Shown here in pieces: positions 24,644 to 34,464 of a DNA stretch of 64,000 nucleotides. The notes beneath the pieces were generated by a model that was not told the origin of the DNA, ran no database searches, and saw nothing but the letters and a program-made list of their open reading frames with translations. The stretch's first letter is position 1. Every line of letters begins with the position of its first letter. A program made the translations under genes and the position numbers. Source of the stretch: Bacteroidota bacterium (GTDB lineage Bacteria > Bacteroidota > Bacteroidia > Flavobacteriales > Weeksellaceae); NCBI GenBank assembly GCA_023399595.1, contig JAEWOR010000012.1, positions 1 to 64,000 on the forward strand, given 5' to 3'.

Positions 24644-24666
24644 AAAAAAAGCCGACAAAAGTCGGC
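24644..24666 (-). terminator. Rho-independent terminator of the lipoprotein operon
   Basis: Read on the minus strand, GCCGAC (from 24666) pairs with GTCGGC (to 24651) around a TTTT loop and is followed by seven T (24650-24644). It lies 24 nt after the stop at 24691. Confidence 0.85.
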
Positions 24667-24690
24667 CATGTGAGTTTATTTCAAAATCCT

Positions 24691-25518
24691 TTAATACAAG
24701 GGTTGATAATCATACAAAGAGACTACAGCATTTTCTGTTCTTGAAAGCGGAGTGCCATTAGAATTATAAGTATAAGAATAATTCTTAACACTTGTTGATG
24801 AAGCTTGTTCCACAGTAATCGTTGTATAATTATTTGTAGACAATGCATCTAAACCATTCTCATAAAATAAGGCGTAAGCGCCATAATTCTTAGAAAAAAT
24901 AGTAAACGGATTCTTATTAGCATCATAACCAGAATAACTAATTGTTTGGGAGGATGAAGTAGTAGTCCCGTTGGCGGAATCTAAAATCAACAACACCTTT
25001 TTCGAGATATTAGCTCCAGAATAAGTAATATTATTCTCGATTGTTTTACTAATTGTGCTACCTGCGGGACCGTTTTTAGTGGTAAAAACTTTTACAACCT
25101 GTCCTGCTCCATCATAAGTATAATCTACAATAACATTAAAGGTAGAAGTTCCATTATTTTCAACTCCTTGAAGTTGTGTAAGCTCGCCGTTTGAACCATA
25201 AATAAAGGAAAAATTATACGTTGTAGCTACACCTCCAATATGGGTTGTTCTAACAATATTGCTAATTTTTTTACTGTTATTATATGTTAAAACCTCTTCA
25301 ATTTCATTATTTGAACTGCTAATCTTAGAAAGTTGAGAATTAGCAAAGGTAAAACCCGTTACAGATTGCCCAGCTCCCTGCGTAATAGACTTTATAACTT
25401 TAGCATTGATGGATAAATCTAATCCTGCAATTCCTTCATCTCCTTTAGTGTCATCACAAGATGTAAATAACGCTAAAGAACCAATTAATAAAGTATATTT
25501 TAAAAATCCAATCTTCAT
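24691..25518 (-). CDS. Lipoprotein with YD-like repeats, 275 aa
   Basis: An exported lipoprotein of unknown function. The signal peptide ends in the lipobox LFTSC with lipidated Cys near residue 21. The rest is rich in N, S, T and Y and contains strand-turn units such as LTYNNSKKISNIV, IYGSNGELTQLQG, YTYDGAGQVVKVF and YTYNSNGTPLSRT, spaced about 20-30 residues, like YD/RHS-type beta repeats seen in many Bacteroidota lipoproteins. It follows a similar lipoprotein gene by 3 nt in the same operon, with a terminator after it. Confidence 0.82.
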   Translation of the reverse strand: MKIGFLKYTLLIGSLALFTSCDDTKGDEGIAGLDLSINAKVIKSITQGAGQSVTGFTFANSQLSKISSSNNEIEEVLTYNNSKKISNIVRTTHIGGVATTYNFSFIYGSNGELTQLQGVENNGTSTFNVIVDYTYDGAGQVVKVFTTKNGPAGSTISKTIENNITYSGANISKKVLLILDSANGTTTSSSQTISYSGYDANKNPFTIFSKNYGAYALFYENGLDALSTNNYTTITVEQASSTSVKNYSYTYNSNGTPLSRTENAVVSLYDYQPLY

Positions 25519-25521
25519 TTT

Positions 25522-26463
25522 TTACATTGGTTTATATAAATAATACACATTAAATCCTTTCGTCATAAAATTCTGTTTGTCATAAACATAATCAGTTCCC
25601 ATATTGATAGGCGTACTATTAAGTTCAGAAACTTTTAATTTTTCTGGATTATTTGCAGACATTATGTAATGGAAAATATTAACAGCAACTGGTTGTCCAG
25701 GAGTAAGCGGAGATTGTAAGAAAGAATCATTCGCTAAAATTCTCGATAAATTATATCCGTAAGGCAACAAAGTAGTTGGTGCTATTTTATCATCATAATC
25801 TGTATATTCGAAAACATAAGAGCTTGTTGCTGGTTCAAAAGTAGTACCATTTGTAATTGCGCCATAGTCTTTCACCACCTTTGTTACATTATTTCCTGTA
25901 TAAGTAAATATTGTTTTAGAATAATCTGTAAAGTCTGTATTTCCAACAACATCTATACGAGTTTTCATTGTAATCTCATCAAAACGGCTAGATCCTAAAG
26001 TATTAAACTTCATATCGTACTGCGTTTTATAAACCGTTGGAGCAGGAAGGTTATTCAAAGGAGGATCTGTAGAAAGGTCCCAAATTTTTCTTGTTTCTGT
26101 TACCTTATCTATTCTATCATTTATTCCGTGAGTAAAGTTTTGAGAATATTCAATACTATCTGTTCCTTTTCTACCATTAAAAATTACAGTGGCTATTTTA
26201 GTACCACTATAAATAATTTTAGTATTATCTCTTCTCTTGTGCATTGGCCCAATAACTTCTGTAACCAATAATCCTGTATATCTATACTCAGCAATATTTT
26301 CTACATCTGTGTATTCCCTAAAAAGAGCTCTATCACCCGTTAACTCACCATCAGCTGGCGTATAATTTACCAATGGATTTCCGTATTCGCCTTCAAAACG
26401 ACCACACGAATCCAGAGCAACTAAACCAGAAACAGCTAAAAATATATAGAATATCCTTTTCAT
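25522..26463 (-). CDS. Hypothetical lipoprotein, 313 aa
   Basis: The N-terminus MKRIFYIFLAVSGLVALDSC is a lipoprotein signal with the cysteine at residue 20. The mature protein shows regularly spaced beta-strand motifs (KIIYSGTKIATVIFNG, FTYTGNNVTKVVKDY, YVFEYTDYDD), similar in style to the next gene, so the two are probably paralogous or functionally paired surface proteins. It is the first gene of a two-gene minus-strand operon. No family assignment is possible from sequence alone. Confidence 0.8.
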   Translation of the reverse strand: MKRIFYIFLAVSGLVALDSCGRFEGEYGNPLVNYTPADGELTGDRALFREYTDVENIAEYRYTGLLVTEVIGPMHKRRDNTKIIYSGTKIATVIFNGRKGTDSIEYSQNFTHGINDRIDKVTETRKIWDLSTDPPLNNLPAPTVYKTQYDMKFNTLGSSRFDEITMKTRIDVVGNTDFTDYSKTIFTYTGNNVTKVVKDYGAITNGTTFEPATSSYVFEYTDYDDKIAPTTLLPYGYNLSRILANDSFLQSPLTPGQPVAVNIFHYIMSANNPEKLKVSELNSTPINMGTDYVYDKQNFMTKGFNVYYLYKPM

Positions 26464-26590
26464 TTTTTATTAAATTTTTACAAATATAATTTTTTTTTGA
26501 ATGCAAATTAAAGAATCAAATAAAGATTAGTCAAAAAATAAACATTATTTACTACAAAACCGTATTATTAATAACTATAAACAAGTATAA

Positions 26591-29500
26591 TTATTGTGAA
26601 TTTATAATTTTTTTGAGAACAGCATTTACCTCATCTACATTCTCTACATTGTCTTTCCTCATCATTAAGTGACTTCCCTCTTTGCCAGATTTTTCTTTCA
26701 ACTGTGCGTCCACAGGATTTTGAGTAAGATACTGAATAATCCTTCTAAACTTATCCGTGGTATAAAATTTATCTTGAGGATTGCTAGGGAAATAGCCTAA
26801 GAACACAGAGTTTTTCATGACAATTTTCTCAAAACCAATTTCCGCAGCCAACCATTTTAAGGATACACTTTTTAAAAGATTAATCACCTCATGTGGAAGC
26901 TTTCCAAAACGGTCGATAAGTTCATTTTCAAATTTCAATAAATCTTCTTCATTAGAAATTTCCGATAGTTTTTGATACAGCATTAGTCGCTCTTCAATAT
27001 TGGAAATATAGGTATCTGGGAACATCAATTCCATATCGGTGTCTATATTCACATCTTTTACAGATTTGAAAAGTTTTTTTCTATCTTCTTCATTCTCGAA
27101 TAAGCTTTCAAATTTCTCATCATCTTTTAACTCTTCCAAAGCTTCCTGCATTAACTTTTGATAGGTTTCAAAGCCCATTTCATTAATAAATCCACTTTGT
27201 TCAGCTCCTAATAAATCTCCTGCACCACGTATTTCTAAATCTTTCATCGCAATTTGGAAACCACTTCCTAAATCTGAAAATTGTTCAATAGCTTCCAAAC
27301 GTTTTCTAGCATCAGAAGTCATCATATCAAAAGGAGGAGTTATTAAAAAACAAAATGCCTTTTTGTTTCCTCGTCCTACTCTACCACGCATTTGGTGAAG
27401 ATCTGCCATACCAAAACGCTGAGCATCATTTATAAAAATAGTATTCGCATTAGGAACGTCCACACCACTTTCTACAATAGTTGTAGAAACCAAAACATCA
27501 TATTTCCCTTCCATAAAGTCGAGGATATTTTGCTCCAGTTTTTTACCTTCCATTTGTCCATGACCAGTAATTACCCTTGCATCGGGAACCAATCTTTGAA
27601 TAAGGCCTGCAATATCTTTTAAATTTTCGATTCTGTTGTTAATAAAGTAAACCTGTCCATCACGTTGCAGCTCATAAGAAACCGCATCACGGATAATTTC
27701 TTCATCGAAACCTACCATTTGCGTATCTACAGGCTGTCGGTTGGGTGGAGGCGTTTTAATCACCGATAAATCTCTTGCGGCCATTAAAGAAAACTGTAAA
27801 GTCCTCGGAATAGGAGTTGCCGTTAAAGTAAGCGTATCTACATTGCTTTTTAAAGTCTTCAATTTATCTTTTACCGAAACTCCAAACTTATGCTCTTCAT
27901 CAATAATTAATAATCCTAAATCTTTAAATTTCACTTTATCTGAAGCCAATTGGTGCGTTCCAATAATAATATCGAGTTTTCCTTCTTGAAGCTTCTCTAA
28001 AGTTTCAGATTTTTGTTTTGCTGTTCTAAAACGGTTCACATAACCCACATTTACAGGAAAATCTTTCAAACGTTCCATAAAACTCCTATAATGTTGGAAT
28101 GCTAAAATAGTAGTGGGAACCAAAACCGCGACTTGTTTTCCGTCTGTTGCTGCTTTAAACGCTGCACGAATAGCGACTTCCGTTTTCCCAAAACCTACAT
28201 CACCACACACCAAACGATCCATCACGGTATCGTTTTCCATGTCTTTTTTAACGTCAATTGTCGCTTTTTCCTGATCTGGAGTATCTTCATACACAAAACT
28301 TGCTTCCAACTCATTTTGCAAATAAGAATCTGGAGTAAAAGCAAAGCCTTTAGCAGATTTTCTTTGCGCATAAAGCCTTATTAAATCAAAAGCCAATTCT
28401 TTTACCTTGGCTTTGGTCTTTTGTTTTAAGGCCTTCCAAGTAGGTGAGCCCAGTTTACTCAAAACTATTTCCCTACCGTCTGGACCATTATATTTAGAAA
28501 TTTTATGAAGAGAATGTATGCTTACATACAACAAATCTCCATTTTTATAAGACAATTTAAAACATTCCTGAACTTTCCCGTTGTTGTTCACCTTCACCAA
28601 TCCCATAAATTTTCCAATTCCATGATCGATGTGCGTAATAAAATCCCCAACCTTTAAAGACATTAAATCTTTTAAAGTAAGCTGTTCCGATTTTGCGAAA
28701 GTGTTTTTAGATTTAAACCTTTGATAACGATCAAAAATCTGATGATCTGTATAAATAGAAATTTTATTTTTTTCGTCTACAAAACCTTCATGAAGCTCAG
28801 ATTTAAAACTTTTGAAAGGTACTTCATGCTCTAATTCTTCAAAAATTGACTGTAACCTTTCCAACTGTTTTTCTGTAGAAAACGAAATCCAAATATCAAA
28901 ACCGTTGTGTAGTTTGGTTTCCAAATCTTCGGTTAAAAGCTCAAAATTTTTATGAAAACTTGGTTGTTGAGTTTGATGCGCTTGAATTTCAGCAACATCA
29001 GCATTTCCATATTTTGTTTTTTGAAAATCAATAGAAGACTGAGAAAAATCCACAGATTTAAACTTTTGATAATCTTCATAAAACCGAGCATCAGAAACAA
29101 ATAAATCTTCGGGAGATTGATGTTTGATGTCTTTACTTAAAGTTTCAAATTTCTCTAAAGATTTTTCATAAAAACTCTTAAGTTTTTGAATTCCTAAATA
29201 AGCGTTTTTACTAATAACAAAAGTATCTTTAGGCAAAATATCCAATAAAGAAACCTTAGTTCCCGAAACCGAAAAATTCATATTAGAAACCAACTGAAAC
29301 TCTTTTACTTTATCTACAGAAAGCTGGGTTTCTATGTCAAAAGTTTTAATACTTTCCACTTCGTTACCAAAAAAAGTAATTCGGTAAGGTTTTTCATTGG
29401 AATAGGAAAAAACATCCACAATTCCTCCTCTCACAGAGAATTCTCCAGGCTCTGAGACAAAATCGGTTTGATTAAAATGATAATGAGAAAGCAATTCGTC

Positions 29501-29989
29501 AACAAAATCAAAATCTAATTGATCGCCTACTTTTATATGATGCGAAATGGCTTTAAAATCTTCCTTTTTGAGCACCTTTTCCGATAACGCTCCCGCATAA
29601 GCCACAATTACTTTATGAGATCTGCTTGAATTTAATTTATTCAAAACTTCGGTTCTCAAAACCAAATTGGCATTTTGCGTTTTCTCAATTTGATAAGGTT
29701 CCAAATGAGTTGCGGGAAAATAAAGCACTTTCTCGGCTCCCAACAAATCTTCCATTTCTGCATTAATGTAGAGTTCATCCTCTTTATCATCGGTTAAATA
29801 AAGAATGGTTTTCTTATGAATATGAAAAAGCTCAGCCACAAAAAGCGAAGGCGAAGAACCTGCACTTCCTTTCACGAATACATGTTGAGCGTTTTCTATA
29901 GCATCAAAAATGGTTTTTCCAAATTCCTTTTGAAGCAAATCTGGAAGTAAATTTTCTGCAATTTTTTTGAGTTGAAGTGTTGTTGACAT
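26591..29989 (-). CDS. mfd: Transcription-repair coupling factor
   Basis: A large ATP-dependent DNA translocase that removes stalled RNA polymerase and recruits UvrA. From ATG 29989 the protein has 1132 residues, normal for Mfd. The N-terminal UvrB-like part includes GEFSVRGGIVDVFSYSNEKPYRI near 183. The RNA-polymerase-interaction domain has GDFITHIDHGIGKFMGL near 452. The helicase shows Walker A GDVGFGKTEVAIRAAF near 600, DEEHKFGV, TLTATPIPRTL, and QMRGRVGRGNKKAF. The frame extends to a TTG at 29998, but the ATG is preferred. A T-rich, hairpin-poor tail follows it. Confidence 0.97.
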   Translation of the reverse strand: MSTTLQLKKIAENLLPDLLQKEFGKTIFDAIENAQHVFVKGSAGSSPSLFVAELFHIHKKTILYLTDDKEDELYINAEMEDLLGAEKVLYFPATHLEPYQIEKTQNANLVLRTEVLNKLNSSRSHKVIVAYAGALSEKVLKKEDFKAISHHIKVGDQLDFDFVDELLSHYHFNQTDFVSEPGEFSVRGGIVDVFSYSNEKPYRITFFGNEVESIKTFDIETQLSVDKVKEFQLVSNMNFSVSGTKVSLLDILPKDTFVISKNAYLGIQKLKSFYEKSLEKFETLSKDIKHQSPEDLFVSDARFYEDYQKFKSVDFSQSSIDFQKTKYGNADVAEIQAHQTQQPSFHKNFELLTEDLETKLHNGFDIWISFSTEKQLERLQSIFEELEHEVPFKSFKSELHEGFVDEKNKISIYTDHQIFDRYQRFKSKNTFAKSEQLTLKDLMSLKVGDFITHIDHGIGKFMGLVKVNNNGKVQECFKLSYKNGDLLYVSIHSLHKISKYNGPDGREIVLSKLGSPTWKALKQKTKAKVKELAFDLIRLYAQRKSAKGFAFTPDSYLQNELEASFVYEDTPDQEKATIDVKKDMENDTVMDRLVCGDVGFGKTEVAIRAAFKAATDGKQVAVLVPTTILAFQHYRSFMERLKDFPVNVGYVNRFRTAKQKSETLEKLQEGKLDIIIGTHQLASDKVKFKDLGLLIIDEEHKFGVSVKDKLKTLKSNVDTLTLTATPIPRTLQFSLMAARDLSVIKTPPPNRQPVDTQMVGFDEEIIRDAVSYELQRDGQVYFINNRIENLKDIAGLIQRLVPDARVITGHGQMEGKKLEQNILDFMEGKYDVLVSTTIVESGVDVPNANTIFINDAQRFGMADLHQMRGRVGRGNKKAFCFLITPPFDMMTSDARKRLEAIEQFSDLGSGFQIAMKDLEIRGAGDLLGAEQSGFINEMGFETYQKLMQEALEELKDDEKFESLFENEEDRKKLFKSVKDVNIDTDMELMFPDTYISNIEERLMLYQKLSEISNEEDLLKFENELIDRFGKLPHEVINLLKSVSLKWLAAEIGFEKIVMKNSVFLGYFPSNPQDKFYTTDKFRRIIQYLTQNPVDAQLKEKSGKEGSHLMMRKDNVENVDEVNAVLKKIINSQ

Positions 29990-30166
29990 AAACGACAAAA
30001 GCGATTTCGGGGAATTTCCGAAACCGTTTAAGCGACAAATATACGTAAAAGAATAATTTAATTTATTAACAAATAATCATGCAAACAACACAAAAACAAT
30101 TAATACAATATTAATATTTATTATTTTTTGTATATTTATAAGTCAATTTGAAAATAAAAAATAAAT

Positions 30167-31990
30167 ATGATAAAAAAACTACTATCTTTTTTTGGTTTGA
30201 TTACTTTTTTTTCTTTCAGCGCTCAAAACAATTTCGAATACACTCGCACTTGGGGAACTTATTTTGGACCAGTGGGTACAAAAGCATGGACAGAATACCC
30301 AACTCCCTCCATATTATTTGATTCACAAAATAATATCTACACCAATGGTTTTATAATAAGCGTCAATAACAACTATCCAAATTCGTATTTTGACCAATTC
30401 ACCATTGGGGGTGGCCAAAATTTTTACCAGAATACTACAGGAAGCACTTATAATATTTATAATTCAATGTTTAATTCCGCTGGTGTTCTTCAAAAATATG
30501 AATACTATTCCGGTGTTGATAATCAGGGCGGTTATAAGAAAATTCTTAAATACATTGACAATAATGACAATAAGTATTATGAATATGCATTTAATCATCC
30601 TTTACAAGCAAGTACTGGAGCATGGTTTATGAATCCTGTTCCGGAGGCAATACGTTCTTTAATTGTAAAAGAATCTTCTAATGGAAACATACTCTGGTCT
30701 ACTTTTTCTCCTGCACACAGCCCATCCATTTATGGTGATGATGCAGGAAACACCTATATTACAGGAAGTACAAAAATCACGCAAAATATTTCTACCCAAG
30801 GAGCTTTCCAACAAAACTATCAGTTGACATATAACAACTATGGAAATGAAATCCAAAATGGATTTATTGTAAAACTGAACTCCTCTGGTGAAAAAATATG
30901 GGGTACCTATTTCCCAGGATTCATAATAAAACTTGTATATCATAATGGTTCAATATATTTTATAGGATCTCCTACAATTTCTAATCCTACGGTAAGTATC
31001 ACTACAGCCAATGCATTTCAGACAACAAATGGTGCTTATTTTGTAGAAAAATTCAATTCAACCACTGGTCAACAAATCTGGGGTACTTTTTATGGACCTC
31101 TTGCATCAGGAAACACGGGAACAAGAATGAACCATATTGCTGTTAACGATTACGGATTATATGTTATGGGAGATTCAAATATTACTTCCTCCAATTATTT
31201 TGGAACAACCAATGCTCATCAATCAAGTAGCGGTGGCAGTTGGGACATATTCCTTAGTAAGTTCGACTTAAACGGTAATCGTTCTTGGAGTACTTATTTT
31301 GGAGGCGCTGGAACCGAATTGCTTCAAAATATTATTCATCCTCTAGCTCTTTCGAGAGAAGATATTTACATCTCCGGATATGTATGGGGAATGAGCAATC
31401 TTGGGACAAGCAATGCTTACCAACCATCTCCACAAACCAACACCAATACCTCAACCAATCAGTTTTTTGCAAAATTCAATACGCAAGGGAATTTAATTTG
31501 GTCATCTTATTATGGTGGAACAAATTTCACTTATAACACCCCCATAAATATCGCTTACCATAATTCATCATTGTATTTATTTGGAGAAACAACATCAACA
31601 AGTGGTTTTACAACTCCTGGATCTTGGCAACCGCAAATACAAGACCCCAATCCTTCTGTAACCAATCAAGAGAAAAATGTAACTTTTTTAGCCAAATTCG
31701 ACCCAAAAACCTTGGCTACTTTTGAAAACAACAATTCTCAAAAACTTATCCTTTACGACAATCCCAACAACGGAAACTTCTCTTTGAAAGGCGATATTTT
31801 AGAAAAAGAAAATTGCATTTTAAAAATTTATGACATGAGTGGAAAACTTATTCATTCTAAAACTTTAGAAAAAAAGAAACTTCAAAATATAGAATTAAAA
31901 GGACAACTTCCTCACGGAAATTACATCATTCAAGTCAATGATAGTAAAAACAACTCACTTGAGAATTTTAAAATGATAGTGAAAAATTAA
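30167..31990 (+). CDS. T9SS type A sorted, SBBP-like beta-propeller protein
   Basis: A secreted 607-aa protein. The N-terminal signal peptide (LLSFFGLITFFSFSAQ) is cleaved after about 20 residues. The body has repeated W.TYFGG / GNxxWxxY units about every 50-70 residues (GNILWSTFS, GEKIWGTYFPG, GQQIWGTFYG, GNRSWSTYFGGAG, GNLIWSSYYGGTN), typical of SBBP-type beta-propellers. The last 80 residues form a type A sorting domain: NPNNGNFSL, LKIYDMSGKLIHS, LPHGNYIIQV. It should be moved across the outer membrane by T9SS. Ligand unknown. Confidence 0.9.
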   Translation: MIKKLLSFFGLITFFSFSAQNNFEYTRTWGTYFGPVGTKAWTEYPTPSILFDSQNNIYTNGFIISVNNNYPNSYFDQFTIGGGQNFYQNTTGSTYNIYNSMFNSAGVLQKYEYYSGVDNQGGYKKILKYIDNNDNKYYEYAFNHPLQASTGAWFMNPVPEAIRSLIVKESSNGNILWSTFSPAHSPSIYGDDAGNTYITGSTKITQNISTQGAFQQNYQLTYNNYGNEIQNGFIVKLNSSGEKIWGTYFPGFIIKLVYHNGSIYFIGSPTISNPTVSITTANAFQTTNGAYFVEKFNSTTGQQIWGTFYGPLASGNTGTRMNHIAVNDYGLYVMGDSNITSSNYFGTTNAHQSSSGGSWDIFLSKFDLNGNRSWSTYFGGAGTELLQNIIHPLALSREDIYISGYVWGMSNLGTSNAYQPSPQTNTNTSTNQFFAKFNTQGNLIWSSYYGGTNFTYNTPINIAYHNSSLYLFGETTSTSGFTTPGSWQPQIQDPNPSVTNQEKNVTFLAKFDPKTLATFENNNSQKLILYDNPNNGNFSLKGDILEKENCILKIYDMSGKLIHSKTLEKKKLQNIELKGQLPHGNYIIQVNDSKNNSLENFKMIVKN

Positions 31991-32061
31991 GGTAATTTTA
32001 AAACTTGTATTAAAATTGAATGAATCATCTAAGCCTTTAGGATTCAGTTATAGTTTTTATA

Positions 32062-32069
32062 TAGCTTTG
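32062..32069 (+). promoter_or_regulatory. -7 promoter element of the 86-aa basic protein
   Basis: TAGCTTTG matches TAnnTTTG exactly and lies 23 nt before the ATG at 32093, a normal leader distance. No -33 TTG at regular spacing. Confidence 0.45.
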
Positions 32070-32092
32070 ATTACCAATTAAAATTATTCAAA

Positions 32093-32353
32093 ATGAAAAG
32101 ATTATTATCTGCAATGTCTATTATATTAGGACTTGGACTAGCATCTGCACAACAAACGCATCCTGCAACTCAGAATACACCTCCTACTAAAACACTGAAA
32201 TCTGCTCCAACACAAAAAAAAGCAGGAACTGTAACTTCTATTAGTAAAGAAGTAAAACTGAAAAAAGACGGAACTCCAGATAAAAGATTTAAGCAAAATA
32301 AAAAGCTAAAAAGAGATGGAACTCCAGACAGGAGATACAAAGAAAACAAGTAA
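32093..32353 (+). CDS. Small exported basic protein with duplicated DGTPD motif
   Basis: An 86-aa protein with a signal peptide (ending ASAQQ near residue 20), a flexible T/P/K linker, and two copies of a 16-residue basic motif: LKKDGTPDKRFKQNK and LKRDGTPDRRYKENK. Similar DGTPDxRxKxNK repeats occur, from memory, in small flavobacterial proteins and resemble the PBCV basic-adaptor motif; this resemblance needs a profile search. The charge suggests binding to acidic polymers such as nucleic acid or polysaccharide, an inference. It has its own promoter and terminator, so it is monocistronic. Confidence 0.85.
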   Translation: MKRLLSAMSIILGLGLASAQQTHPATQNTPPTKTLKSAPTQKKAGTVTSISKEVKLKKDGTPDKRFKQNKKLKRDGTPDRRYKENK

Positions 32354-32392
32354 ATGCTAAGAAAACACGTATTTTCATATTCAAACTTCCCT

Positions 32393-32421
32393 AAGCCGAT
32401 GAAAAATTTTATCGGTTTTTT
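32393..32421 (+). terminator. Rho-independent terminator
   Basis: CCGAT (32396-32400) plus following AAAA pairs with TTTT and ATCGG (32411-32415), followed by six T. It lies about 40 nt after the stop of the basic protein gene. Confidence 0.7.
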
Positions 32422-32466
32422 CATTCAGATGAGCAGAGTTTAACTTCTAATTTATAATTTTGATGC

Positions 32467-33969
32467 ATGATAAACTTTATCAAAAAGAAAATGGCTCTTA
32501 TTTGGGCAAAAAAGCATGTAGAAACTACAAAAAGCTTTAAAGAAAATGCAACCCAACAACAAAAAGAGCTTTTATTATCTCTTGTAAAAACAGCTGAAAA
32601 AACACTTTTTGGAAGAGAACATCGTTTTGAAGAAATACAAAACATTAAAGACTTTCAAAAGCATGTTCCTATTTCAGATTATGAAGATTTAAAACCTTAT
32701 ATAGAAAAAGTAAAAAGAGGACAAGCCCATATTCTTTGGCCTTCAACACCTGAATATTTCGCCAAAACCTCTGGAACCACTTCTGGAACCAAGTACATTC
32801 CTATTTCCAAGGAAGGAATGCCTTATCAAATTGCGGGAGCCCAAAGTGCATTATTTCATTATATTGCTCAAAAAAACAATGCCGACTTTGTTGCCGGAAA
32901 AATGATTTTCGTGCAGGGAAGTCCTATTTTAGAGGAGGTTTATGGCATTAAAACGGGACGTTTATCAGGAATTGTAGCCCATCATATCCCTAATTATCTT
33001 CAAAAAAACAGATTACCAAGTTGGGAAACCAATATTATTGAAGACTGGGAAACCAAAGTGGATAAAATAGTAGAGGAAACAGAAAAGCAAAATATGACGC
33101 TTATTTCTGGAATTCCACCTTGGTTAATTATGTATTTTGAAAAATTGGTGGAAAAGAATCACAAAAAAATAAAACAGATATTCCCTAACCTTCAATTAAT
33201 TGTTACAGGTGGCGTTAACTACGAACCATATCGTGAAAAAATGGAAGATTTACTCGGTGGGAAAGTAGATATTGTACAAACATTCCCTGCTTCCGAAGGT
33301 TTTTTTGCATTTCAGGATGATTATACCAAAGACGGACTTTTACTTTTAACAAATCACGGTATTTTTTATGAATTCATTCCTCTTGAAGAATTTGGGAAAC
33401 CCGATGCTAAACGACTCACTTTAGTAGAAATTGAACTCCAAAAAGATTACGCAATGGTTATTACGACCAATTCTGGACTTTGGGCATATTCAATAGGTGA
33501 TGTGGTAAGGTTTATCGATAAAAATCCGCACAGAATTTTGGTGAGTGGACGAACCAAGCATTTCACTTCTGCATTTGGAGAACACGTTATCGCCATTGAG
33601 GTGGAAAATGCCATTAAAGCTACTTTAGAAAAACATCCTGCTCAAATTACTGAGTTTCATTTAGCTCCACAAGTAACACCTATTGAAGGACTTCCTTATC
33701 ATGAATGGTTTATAGAATTTGAAAAAGAACCTAAGAATTTAGAAGAATTTAGACTAGATTTGGATAAAGAGCTTAGAAACAGAAACTCCTATTATAATGA
33801 TCTTATCTCTGGAAATGTGTTGCAACATTTACATATTCGAGTTTTGCAGAAAAATGCTTTTTTAAATTTCGCTAAAGAAGAAGGAAAACTAGGAGGTCAA
33901 AATAAAACTCCAAGGCTAGCCAACGACAGAGCAATTGCTGAAAAGCTTTCAAAATTCGCGCAACAATAA
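32467..33969 (+). CDS. GH3 auxin-responsive promoter family protein
   Basis: A 500-aa acyl-adenylating enzyme of the GH3 family (acid-amido synthetase fold), common in Bacteroidota but of unknown substrate there. The adenylate-binding loop is FAKTSGTTSGTKYIPIS near residue 98; PWLIMYFEKLV near 218 and VTGGVNYEPYREKM near 245 match the family; YSIGDVVRFIDKNPHRILVSGRTKHFTSAFGEHV (340-375) includes the conserved YxxGD motif. Plant relatives conjugate jasmonate or auxin to amino acids. No neighbour hints at a pathway. No signal peptide; cytoplasmic. Confidence 0.9.
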   Translation: MINFIKKKMALIWAKKHVETTKSFKENATQQQKELLLSLVKTAEKTLFGREHRFEEIQNIKDFQKHVPISDYEDLKPYIEKVKRGQAHILWPSTPEYFAKTSGTTSGTKYIPISKEGMPYQIAGAQSALFHYIAQKNNADFVAGKMIFVQGSPILEEVYGIKTGRLSGIVAHHIPNYLQKNRLPSWETNIIEDWETKVDKIVEETEKQNMTLISGIPPWLIMYFEKLVEKNHKKIKQIFPNLQLIVTGGVNYEPYREKMEDLLGGKVDIVQTFPASEGFFAFQDDYTKDGLLLLTNHGIFYEFIPLEEFGKPDAKRLTLVEIELQKDYAMVITTNSGLWAYSIGDVVRFIDKNPHRILVSGRTKHFTSAFGEHVIAIEVENAIKATLEKHPAQITEFHLAPQVTPIEGLPYHEWFIEFEKEPKNLEEFRLDLDKELRNRNSYYNDLISGNVLQHLHIRVLQKNAFLNFAKEEGKLGGQNKTPRLANDRAIAEKLSKFAQQ

Positions 33970-34021
33970 AAAGATTATCACAAATAACTGGAATTTCATA
34001 AGCAATATTCAAAAAAAATTA

Positions 34022-34029
34022 TAAATTTG
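34022..34029 (+). promoter_or_regulatory. -7 promoter element of the 119-aa lipoprotein
   Basis: TAAATTTG matches TAnnTTTG exactly, 17 nt before the ATG at 34047. Confidence 0.45.
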
Positions 34030-34046
34030 AAAAACTAAACTTAATA

Positions 34047-34406
34047 ATGAAGGCATCTATATTTTTAAAATCAACTTTTCTAGCGTCTATTTTTGTATTA
34101 ACCTCTTGTGCTACTACAAAATATTCAAATGACCCTAGCCAAAATAGTTTTTCTAATTTACAAGCTGGCAAAAAATACGTTTTCACTTTAAAAGACGCTT
34201 CAAAGGAGAAAATGATTTTCCACCGTATTCAAGACAATCAAATTATTGGTGCGAGAAGCAAGAAAGACACTGTAGAATTTAGCATTGAAAAAAACAACGT
34301 AATTTCAGCAAAAGACAAAGCAAAAGCTAATGTAACCACTGGAGCCGTAATTATTGGAGCAGCAGGTGCCGCAGCACTTATTATTAGTTCTTCAAGAGCA
34401 GATTAA
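34047..34406 (+). CDS. Small lipoprotein, 119 aa
   Basis: The signal peptide ends in the lipobox VLTSC, cysteine at residue 21. The mature part is polar, with a central segment KYVFTLKDASKEKMIFHRIQ and a C-terminal glycine/alanine-rich hydrophobic stretch (VTTGAVIIGAAGAAALIISS) that could insert in a membrane, like the tails of flavobacterial bacteriophage-type spanins or glycine-zipper lipoproteins. Function unknown. It has a perfect -7 element and is 70 nt ahead of the MFS gene. Confidence 0.78.
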   Translation: MKASIFLKSTFLASIFVLTSCATTKYSNDPSQNSFSNLQAGKKYVFTLKDASKEKMIFHRIQDNQIIGARSKKDTVEFSIEKNNVISAKDKAKANVTTGAVIIGAAGAAALIISSSRAD

Positions 34407-34464
34407 AGTTCTCAATTCCTTATAAATACATCCCACAAAAGTGTTTTTTAGATAAAAATAAAAT

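Noticed and set aside
26591..29989. Several plus-strand ORFs of 76-83 codons inside mfd
   Set aside because: They lie fully antisense to a well-conserved gene and their translations show no domain pattern; they are shadows of codon use.
30001..30025. Hairpin TTTCGG/CCGAAA upstream of mfd
   Set aside because: Short stem, no T-run, lies in the presumed 5' leader of mfd; too weak to call as a regulatory element.
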